From the NCBI RefSeq assembly GCF_000006405.1, contig NW_003211397.1, forward strand, positions 447,638 to 472,512: a stretch of DNA of 24,875 bases, read 5' to 3'. This document shows, piece after piece, positions 18,157 through 24,875 of the stretch (position 1 is the stretch's first letter; every line of letters starts with the position of its first letter). The notes under the pieces were generated by a model. That model was not told where the DNA came from and searched no databases. It saw only the letters and a list, made by a program, of their open reading frames with translations. Position numbers and translations under genes: made by a program. The DNA is from Perkinsus marinus ATCC 50983 (taxonomy: Eukaryota; Perkinsozoa; Perkinsida; Perkinsidae).

Positions 18157-18540
18157 GGGGCAGCTATGCCACTCGGTGATACGGGTGGGCCAACTGTAGA
18201 TATACCCCGTCCCCCGATTATGTTCAATTCTGCCCTCGTGGCGACTTTTTTCCGCTCGGGGCCGCTATGCCACTCAAAGGTGTACTTCTGTATGATCAAC
18301 TCCGCTCTCAGGGGGTCCATTTCCTCATCCTGGGGCCGCTATGCCATTCAAAGGTGTACTTCTGTACGATTAATTCCGTTCTCAGGGGGTCCATTTTCTC
18401 CTCATGGGGCCGCTATGCCATCCAAATGTGTACTTCTGTATGATCAATTCCGCTTTCAGTGGGGCCATTTTATCCTCTTGGGGCCGCTATGCCATCCAAA
18501 GGTGTACCTCTGTATGATCAATTCCGCTTTCAGTGAGACC
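18157..18540 (+). repeat. 74-bp tandem repeat with the same GGGGCMGCTATGCCA core
   Basis: Cores at 18258, 18332, 18406 and 18480 are exactly 74 bp apart. Each is followed by a CAAAGGTGTACTTCTGTATG-type spacer and a second GGGG(G)YCCATTT element. An isolated core lies at 18157 and a degenerate one at about 18186. Open frames across the array (for example 18166-18648) are by-products of the repeat. Confidence 0.9.
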
Positions 18541-19247
18541 ATTTGTCCAATCAATTCCGCGAGTATACAATGCAAGAAGATCAACTCTGTAGGCAAACTC
18601 AAAGTAACTCCAATTTCGACGACACTCGGAAAAGCAATTTCGCTGTAGCTTATGCCAATATTGTCCAAAGGGGGATGTACTCTTTCAGGACCCTCATGCT
18701 GGAATGGCACATCTGTCCTTGAGCGGAATTGGTCTTTCTCGTGCCAGTATACTCGTGACAGTAGTTATTGTACGTTTTCCTTGCGTCCATGTGAGTAGCA
18801 GGCCTACCGAGCCACCACTCTGTGAAGAGGGAAACAGCCGTGACAACAGATACCCTCAGGGAATTGCCCGATGCGCACGATGCGCCCCTAAGAGCCAGCA
18901 GACTTGCAGACGTATGTGTACGCAGGTTCATCGTCGCGCACGATCCTCACGTTTCTGTGACCGATTCTAATCTGGAATTAAGAACAGACCATCCGTCCTC
19001 GCTTCGAACAAGTTGCAGTTGGAAGGAATCGAGGGGATATAGATCGGCACTCTCCAATCAGGTCAGACGATCCCATCCACTGAAACGTAGGCTTAGGGTG
19101 GAAAAGTGCGGAGGAGATGGTCGGAAGAGCCAAACGGCCGAGTCAGAAATCCAATCGATTTTTCGATATTTACAGTTAATCTTCTCTTGTTCAACTGTTG
19201 AGTCGCTCCATCGATCTTTCATAATATTCACAGTGTTTATTAATCTC
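18541..19247. other. Upstream region of the EF-hand gene; no separate gene supported
   Basis: The frame of the first EF-hand exon is open back to 18822, but that part lacks domain character and includes arginine-rich, repeat-like sequence. A TTCACAG acceptor-like site lies 15 nt before the chosen ATG at 19248, so the upstream frame is treated as untranslated. Confidence 0.4.
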
Positions 19248-20066
19248 ATGGATGAACCTCGGTCCGGTGGTTCCTCGGAGGTATCACCTGATACCAAGCT
19301 GGATGAGAGATCAGTGTTCTATCTTTTCGATGCCGGTGAGCATGCGTGCAAGATGATATCGACGTTTCCCTCACTGTCTAGTGTAGATGCCGACGGTAGA
19401 CTCACATCCGATGAGTTCAAGGAGGCCCTCAGGGTCTGCGGGGTCCAATTGACGTAACGTTTATTGTAACGCTATCTCAGCACCGCCGTCGTTTCGTCCT
19501 CCCCTTGTGCATGCGTGCAACCTGATGATCAAATTCATCGTAGTGGCTCCATGTTAGCTGTGGCTCAGTCCCTCCTTAGACGTGTGGGATATCTCAATCC
19601 CCAATATCCTATGCGCGAACGCTTCACCCGTATCACTATGGCTAGTGGTCCTTTCACAGGGATCGAGAGTTCACTGAGGAAGTGTTGGTCGAGTTCGGAG
19701 CTCACCCCAACATCATCAACTTCTCCTCGGCTGTTGCTGTCTGCCGGGAAAGGAACCCCGACCCTTCCGTTTTGAGAGGTCTTTCTCTGAAGTGCATGCG
19801 TTTGTCAAACTGACCTCCCATTCAGATCTATTCGATCCCTTGACAGACTCAGAAGGCCGCATTCAAACTGAATGCCTCGACTATCTGCTACGACGATCCA
19901 AGGAGTCCTCCGGTCAGCCGTCCTTCTCTGAGGTAGCCCATCTTTCATTTCATGGGATATCTGCTCTGCTCAGGAGGAGATTACCGATTTGCTCGAGGCG
20001 GCCGTGGATGAGAACGGAACCAAAATCAACGTCAACGATTTCTGTAATTATCTCATCAAGTCATGA
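19248..20066 (+). CDS. EF-hand (calmodulin-like) calcium-binding protein
   Basis: Multi-exon gene ending at TGA 20064-20066. Exon 1 (19248-19335, MDEPRSGGSS to SVFYLFDA) joins exon 2 at 19387 across a 51-nt intron. This makes the loop DADADGRLTSDE, a canonical 12-residue EF-hand with D1, D3, D5, G6, L8 and E12. Later exons 19660-19778 (EFTEEVLVEFGAHPNIINF), 19826-19932 (LFDPLTDSEGRIQTECLDYL) and 19974-20066 (EEITDLLEAAVDENGTKI to NYLIKS) give a degenerate third and fourth hand; introns 19779-19825 and 19933-19973 are 47 and 41 nt. The link between exon 2 (ending near 19453) and 19660 is not resolved and probably hides one more exon. The layout resembles calmodulin or myosin light chains with one intact calcium site; the exact family is not assigned. 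Confidence 0.7.
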
Positions 20067-20145
20067 ATGCCATTGACGTTTATCTCTATCTTCGTGTTGG
20101 ACAGGAAATGATATTGACTGAGCAGTCTCTGTTCTCTCCAGCACC

Positions 20146-21454
20146 ATGTTGAGCAGCACCTCGGCAGCCCTCGTCCGTCGCCTAAGAAGATCGCCGTTTG
20201 CTCAGGAGTTTTCCTCGAGGACGTTCGCGACGATCAGCCTTGGTCCTGGTATCACGAAGCATGTACCCAATAGGGAGCCCTATAGAGGTGACAATGAGAG
20301 TAGCTCGACATGTTATTTCTCTCGTAAGGACCTCTGAAGGCGTGTATACTGGACTGGTCTGGCACGACTGCTGATGCTCACGTGTTGGCCCCTGCTGTTG
20401 TTTTCGTCGAGGTTTTCCGCAAATTTGGCGTCGACATCACCATGAAGGAATCCAGGTTGCCCATGGGTAGATACGGATGAGGTCCAACAAAGGATCATAA
20501 GTCCGATCATCAGGTCTCCGCAAGGATCTTCATATCGCGAAAATCCTGGAAATCCCCTCAGTCCAGGAACGCTGGCAGAAGGTCAAAGGGCGACCATCGA
20601 CTGCCGCTGACGTTGAAGCTATGTTCAAGGAATTCGTCCCTTTGCAATGCGAGGTAGCATCCAGCTTCTCACTATTACCTTTATATCGTCTCAAGGTTCT
20701 TCCAAAGTATACTACCCTTATTGACGGCGCTGCTGATACGGTGAACCTATTGAAATCTAAGTAGGCTTCCTCCCAGAGTAGTTCACTTCAAGTGGGGTGC
20801 TCAGATATAATCTGAAGATAGGCTCTACCACGGGTTTCACTAAAGTTATGGTTGATATCCTTCTTGAGAAGGCTAAGGAGCAGGGGTATGCTCCCGACTC
20901 TAGTGTGGCTGGAGACGAAGTGAGTCGTTTGGTCGGCATACGTATGCAGTGGTCATCTCAGGTACCTAACAACATGGGTTTCCGACCGGCGCCATTCATG
21001 CTTTACCAAAATCTCTGCAATTTAGGAGTCTTCCCAATCGAATCGGTGAGTACTGCTATAACGTGTATTGCGTACCCTAGCATGTTCAGGTGGTGAAAGT
21101 TGATGACACCGTAAGCGGAGTGGGAGAAGGTCTGTCAGCAGGTTGTTGGAGCGTTGGTAAGCCTTCGTTATTATCATTTGCTGACTGCCTCTAGTACTCT
21201 CTAATAGGTATCGCTGGCCTCAGCAACTATACAGATATTGACACGCTGGAGCAATGGGAGGGTATGTCCAAGGAAGAGAGAGAGGAACGTGTTCAGATGT
21301 CTAGAGACAAGCTGAACACTTCAGGTGAGAGCGTCTCTACGGGAAGCTTTCACAGTTAACTCTAGGTGCGCATTACGTCATCGACAGTATCAAGGATCTA
21401 CCAGTCGTTGTTGAGGACATCAGTAAGCGCATGAGAGATGGAGAGAAGCCTTGA
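20146..21454 (+). CDS. phnX: Phosphonoacetaldehyde hydrolase (phosphonatase) with an organelle-targeting N-terminus
   Basis: HAD-superfamily enzyme that hydrolyses phosphonoacetaldehyde to acetaldehyde and phosphate, the second step of 2-aminoethylphosphonate breakdown. Nine exons: 20146-20287, 20329-20466, 20514-20653, 20696-20760, 20805-20919, 20962-21045, 21090-21156, 21208-21324, 21366-21454; 957 nt, 318 aa, all phases consistent, introns 41-51 nt. Motifs: DWSGTT (nucleophile Asp56), MGLRKDLH (Lys97 at the Schiff-base lysine position characteristic of PhnX), GSTTGFT (about 168-174), RPAPF (Arg208) and KVDDTVSG (metal Asp234). Residues 1-45 ([16 protein letters not shown] onward) are rich in Ser/Arg/Ala and lack acids, as in a mitochondrial presequence. 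The ATG follows a CTCCAG acceptor-like site by 4 nt. Bacterial enzymes are ~270 aa; the excess is the N-terminal extension. Confidence 0.93.
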
Positions 21455-21859
21455 GGCCGATCTTCCTCATTTCTTGAGTTTTTTTATAGACGATACATAG
21501 TCGTAGCTGTTTTTGATCAAGCCGTCATATTATCGATAGCTCTATGAGGATGAGTATCGTCTCGGTCGATTTTCCCAATAGCCCACGAGGTTGGAAAAGT
21601 GAATCGTTTCCAGCGAAAAGAAGGGGAATTGTGTCATCATGAACAGTTTCAATGAGAATGTGTAGGATACTCCTATTGATGTCACTAGTAGGCGCTAGAG
21701 GAGTACAGGTGGAAGGGGTAAGTTGTCGTGTTAGCGATGCTGTGGGTAATGTAGAGGTAGGTGGACAAAGATGGAGTTGCTGAAGCAGGAACCCCAGTGA
21801 AGAATATCGCGTACCACTCCAATTCCAAATCGTGGTCACTGGAGGTATCGACTCAGGCC
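21455..21859. other. Interval with unlinked open frames
   Basis: Plus-strand stretches starting at ATG 21548 (MRMSIVSVDFPNSPRG) and around 21750-21850 (DKDGVAEAGTPVKNIAYHSN in one frame) look partly coding and may be 5' exons of the next gene, but no consistent set of splice sites was found. A 118-codon minus ORF (21525-21881) is probably a shadow. Confidence 0.3.
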
Positions 21860-23306
21860 GACCGGAGGGGTTGACGAACAAGCGCAGAAGAATGATGATG
21901 ATATCACCGCTGAGAACATCGCAGAGAACTGTGCTAAGGCATTGGCGTCGTTGAAGGGCAGAAGGGAAGTTGAACGTCTGGAGAGGGTACTGTGTTAGGG
22001 GGGGGGCGGTTATCCATCTAGTAGTGAAGTTCCCCAGGGCCTTGATAGTTACATGGGAAACTGAGTGAATGATATTTTTGTAAACGTATAGGATGGTGAA
22101 AAGCTTGAAATTTGATAGGAAAAATATGGAACCAAATCGTTATGCAAAGTAGTAGTATTTTCAACTTAGCCTTCAATTTTAGGGAGTTTGTCGAAAGTCA
22201 ACTTTGAGTAATATCAACATGATAACAATGTGAATCGATTGACACCACCGTTTTAGAAGCGTTACGTAGTCCATAACCATACCATCAAATGGAATAAAAC
22301 CATCTCGAAAATCTAAACATACGCATAACTCTTCGGTTCGCACTGTAGTGACACCAATACATAAATTACGATGATGATATCATTTACACTGATACAGTGT
22401 ATAAGATTTGTTACTGGAGAAATCTACTGGTTTATATATTGGAGTTTCACCACCCGTTTTACGTGAAGTGGCGTCGTAATACTGTGTGAAAAACGCGATA
22501 TTCGCGGTGATATGCAGTAGTCGTGAAATATATATTTCATTCCACTGTTGTGCATAGTATGAGTTCCTCTCGGGAACATTATGGATTCCTGGACAAGCCA
22601 CGTCAATGTCGTCTATGGTGAGTCCGACGAGGCTCGATCATTGCTAGATCTAGGGCGCTGTCGGAAAACCATGATTCGATTTATCGTTCGCAAAAGTTAA
22701 ATATTGTGCTTAGGAAGCATGGGACACTTTGAAGAGAAGAGGAACGAAGCTGCAGGAGGAAGGGTAATCGGAAATCTCAGAAGTTTTGGTGAGATGGTCC
22801 TTGTGTAGGAATGAAGTCGCGACGTTGATGGAAACTGTTGATGGTCGGACTACTTGTGTGGGCGCTAGTAGTGTAATGAATCTCCTCAGAGCCCTTGGGA
22901 CGAGCGAACAGTTCTACTCTGGGGTCGGCTCAGGATCAGAGGTAGGGTATGGTCGGATTTACTAAACACTGCGGTATGGGGTTCAGCACGGAGGAAGTGG
23001 AGGAGATGAAAAAAATGCTAAAACGGCAGTGGCACCTTCTATTGACGGTGGACGCTATGAACCAACACCGAAGGGCTCAGGGTAGTAATGGGCGTATGTG
23101 AGGTAGTGGCAGGGTCCTCGATAGACCCACACCGGTTGGGGGAAGCAGTAGTAGGAGAAGTGACCAGCGAAGTGAAGGTAGGTGTGTTACTGGTTTAGTT
23201 GTAGTTGATCGAGTGGTCTCAGGAGGAGGAGGCTGATACTATGCAGTACGCTTTGGCCTTGGCTACCGCTGCACCAGAGTATGCTGCTGCTGTTGCCAAC
23301 TGGTGA
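21860..23306 (+). CDS. Multi-exon helical protein of unknown function (5' end unresolved)
   Basis: Exons that link in phase: about 21860-21986, 22714-22763, 22809-22843, 22890-22941, 22987-23081, 23113-23177, 23223-23306 (TGA). The product reads DDDITAENIAENCAKALASL and GRREVERLER, then EAWDTLKRRGTKLQEEGNEV, ATLMETVDEPLGRANSS, STEEVEEMKKMLKRQWHLLL, TVDAMNQHRRAQGSS, EVTSEVKEEEADTMQYALAL and ends AAAVANW. It is strongly helical with heptad-like Leu spacing and no signal peptide, so probably a coiled-coil scaffold or regulator (inference). The first intron (21987-22713, 727 nt) is the longest in the window and carries a dispersed repeat; the others are 31-46 nt. Alternative frames in single exons were tested and fail to join. 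No family recognised. Confidence 0.6.
22424..22530 (-). repeat. Dispersed repeat, copy 2, inside the 727-nt intron
   Basis: Reverse complement of the copy at 10510-10600: 27 identical bases (22499-22525), then similar sequence through ACGGGTGGTGAAACTCCAAT. Short open frames in both copies translate to a shared HDYCISPRI, which reflects the repeat and not a gene. Confidence 0.65.
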
Positions 23307-23350
23307 TTATGGGGAAAGGGATATCTCGGTCACTTGCTATATCATGTGAT

Positions 23351-24805
23351 CGCTTTCCTCAGCACCTGAGCTCAGGAGTTTCCTATACAGTGTTGGAGTA
23401 GGAATATATGTTTGCTTTCCTCACCTGAGCTCAGGAGTTTCCTATACAGTGTTGGAGTAGGAATATATGTAATCGCTTTCCTCAGCACCTGAGCTCAGGA
23501 GTTTCCTATACAGTGTTGGAGTAGGAATATATGTTTGCTTTCCTCACCTGAGCTCAGGAGTTTCCTATACAGTGTTGGAGTAGGAATATATGTAATCGCT
23601 TTCCTCAGCACCTGAGCTCAGGAGTTTCCTATACAGTGTTGGAGTAGGAATATATGTAATCGCTTTCCTCAGCACCTGAGCTCAGGAGTTTCCTATACAG
23701 TGTTGGAGTAAAAATATATGTAATCGCTTTCCTCAGCACCTGAGCTCAGGAGTTTCCTATACAGTGTTGGAGTAGGAGTATATGTTCGCTTTCCTCACCT
23801 GAGCTCAGGAGTTTCCTATACAGTGTTGGAGTAGGAATATATGTAATCGCTTTCCTCACCTGAGCTCAGGAGTTTCCTATACAGTGTTGGAGTAGGAATA
23901 TATGTAATCGCTTTCCTCAGCACCTGAGCTCAGGAGTTTCCTATACAGTGTTGGAGTAGGAATATATGTAATCGCTTTCCTCACCTGAGCTCAGGAGTTT
24001 CCTATACAGTGTTGGAGTAGGAATATATGTTTGCTTTCCTCACCTGAGCTCAGGAGTTTCCTATACAGTGTTGGAGTAGGAATATATGTAATCGCTTTCC
24101 TCAGCACCTGAGCTCAGGAGTTTCCTATACAGTGTTGGAGTAGGAATATATGTAATCGCTTTCCTCAGCACCTGAGCTCAGGAGTTTCCTATACAGTGTT
24201 GGAGTAGGAATATATGTAATCGCTTTCCTCAGCACCTGAGCTCAGGAGTTTCCTATACAGTGTTGGAGTAGGAATATATGTAATCGCTTTCCTCAGCACC
24301 TGAGCTCAGGAGTTTCCTATACAGTGTTGGAGTAGGAATATATGTAATCGCTTTCCTCAGCACCTGAGCTCAGGAGTTTCCTATACAGTGTTGGAGTAAA
24401 AATATATGTAATCGCTTTCCTCAGCACCTGAGCTCAGGAGTTTCCTATACAGTGTTGGAGTAGGAGTATATGTTCGCTTTCCTCACCTGAGCTCAGGAGT
24501 TTCCTATACAGTGTTGGAGTAGGAATATATGTAATCGCTTTCCTCACCTGAGCTCAGGAGTTTCCTATACAGTGTTGGAGTAGGAATATATGTAATCGCT
24601 TTCCTCAGCACCTGAGCTCAGGAGTTTCCTATACAGTGTTGGAGTAGGAATATATGTAATCGCTTTCCTCACCTGAGCTCAGGAGTTTCCTATACAGTGT
24701 TGGAGTAGGAATATATGTTTGCTTTCCTCACCTGAGCTCAGGAGTTTCCTATACAGTGTTGGAGTAGGAATATATGTAATCGCTTTCCTCAGCACCTGAG
24801 CTCGG
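23351..24805 (+). repeat. Satellite array, 24 monomers of 59, 61 or 64 bp, with a 688-bp higher-order repeat
   Basis: Every monomer holds CCTGAGCTCAGG (a perfect palindrome), TTTCCTATACAGTGTTGGAG and AGGAATATATG. Palindrome centres lie near 23370, 23429, 23493, 23552, 23616, 23680, 23744, 23803, 23864, 23928, 23989, 24048, 24112, 24176, 24240, 24304, 24368, 24432, 24491, 24552, 24616, 24677, 24736 and 24800. Length classes differ by the presence of AGC in CTCAGCACC and of AATC versus TT before GCTTTCC. Marker variants (TAAAAATATATG, GGAGTATATGTTC) recur 688 bp apart. The array starts 45 bp after the preceding gene's stop codon; the last monomer is cut off and diverged. Confidence 0.95.
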
Positions 24806-24875
24806 AAATTTATATACGACTTCGAGTGGAAGTGTAGAGGAAGCAATAGAGAAATTCCCCAAAATTTTCTCAGAA
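24806..24875. other. Right flank of the satellite, homologous to an intron at 14600-14700
   Basis: TTTATATACGACTTCGAGTG, GAAGTGTAG and CCCCAAAATTTTCTC align, with gaps, to the minus strand of 14600-14665. The homology therefore extends beyond the monomer. The window ends here. Confidence 0.7.

Noticed and set aside
18166-18648. 160-codon plus-strand ORF
   Set aside because: It translates the 74-bp tandem repeat. The repeat length is not a multiple of three and the frame has no domain character.
18822-19247. N-terminal extension of the EF-hand protein to 211 codons in the first exon
   Set aside because: The upstream part lacks domain character, and an acceptor-like CACAG lies just before the ATG at 19248.
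22424-22606. Minus ORF sharing HDYCISPRI with a plus ORF at 10477-10728
   Set aside because: The similarity comes from the dispersed DNA repeat; neither frame continues as a protein family beyond it.
22942-23083. Alternative frame of the 22987 exon rich in Gly/Ser/Asp (HGGSGGDEKNAK)
   Set aside because: It joins the exon upstream but cannot reach the last two exons in phase. The chosen frame closes across all five junctions.
23351-24805. Direct repeats resembling a CRISPR array
   Set aside because: There are no unique spacers (the whole 59-64-bp unit repeats), no cas genes, and the context is eukaryotic.

Overview
The window is nuclear DNA of a protist with a compact, intron-rich genome. 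The best fit is a perkinsid alveolate (Perkinsus or a close relative), inferred at moderate confidence. Seen directly: almost every resolvable gene is split by GT-AG introns of about 40-55 nt; many start codons have an AG splice-acceptor-like site within about 25 nt upstream, as expected where mRNAs receive a trans-spliced leader (established for Perkinsus and dinoflagellates); and lineage-specific secreted genes lie in tandem with their own broken copies.

Layout. (1) 1-6625: a duplicated, rearranged segment with three small secreted cysteine-containing proteins of one family (minus strand; 1234-1686, 3977-4429, 6134-6625), a fourth broken copy (2695-2990), an acidic gene running in from the left edge (1-863), its truncated intron-less copy (4793-5161), and two copies of a decayed coding stretch. 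A foldback insertion (3026-3205) and a 30-nt perfect palindrome (5144-5173) sit in this segment. (2) 6626-10469: sparse region with small palindromes, a six-exon ATG8 autophagy gene (7862-8775), the end of a membrane protein gene and a small secreted protein gene. (3) 10700-13792, minus strand: adenosine kinase with a minisatellite inside one intron, a second adenosine-kinase-type first exon just upstream, and the splicing factor SF3B6. (4) 14306-15141: a 98-aa unknown gene whose intron carries one copy of the satellite monomer found at the right edge, apparently head-to-head with a plus-strand gene. (5) 15987-18540: two tandem arrays (40-bp and 74-bp periods) sharing a GGGGCMGCTATGCCA core, flanking a 332-aa secreted protein gene, plus two long palindromes. 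(6) 19248-23306, plus strand: an EF-hand protein, a nine-exon organelle-targeted phosphonoacetaldehyde hydrolase (PhnX), and a multi-exon helical protein of unknown function. (7) 23351-24805: a 24-copy satellite of ~59/61/64-bp monomers with a 688-bp higher-order duplication.

Housekeeping genes (ATG8, adenosine kinase, SF3B6, PhnX) were reconstructed exon by exon; the reading phase closes across every junction used, except where stated. No rRNA, tRNA, CRISPR or bacterial operon was seen. The genes do not form one pathway. The notable themes are recent segmental duplication, intron-borne repeat expansion and secreted-protein diversification.
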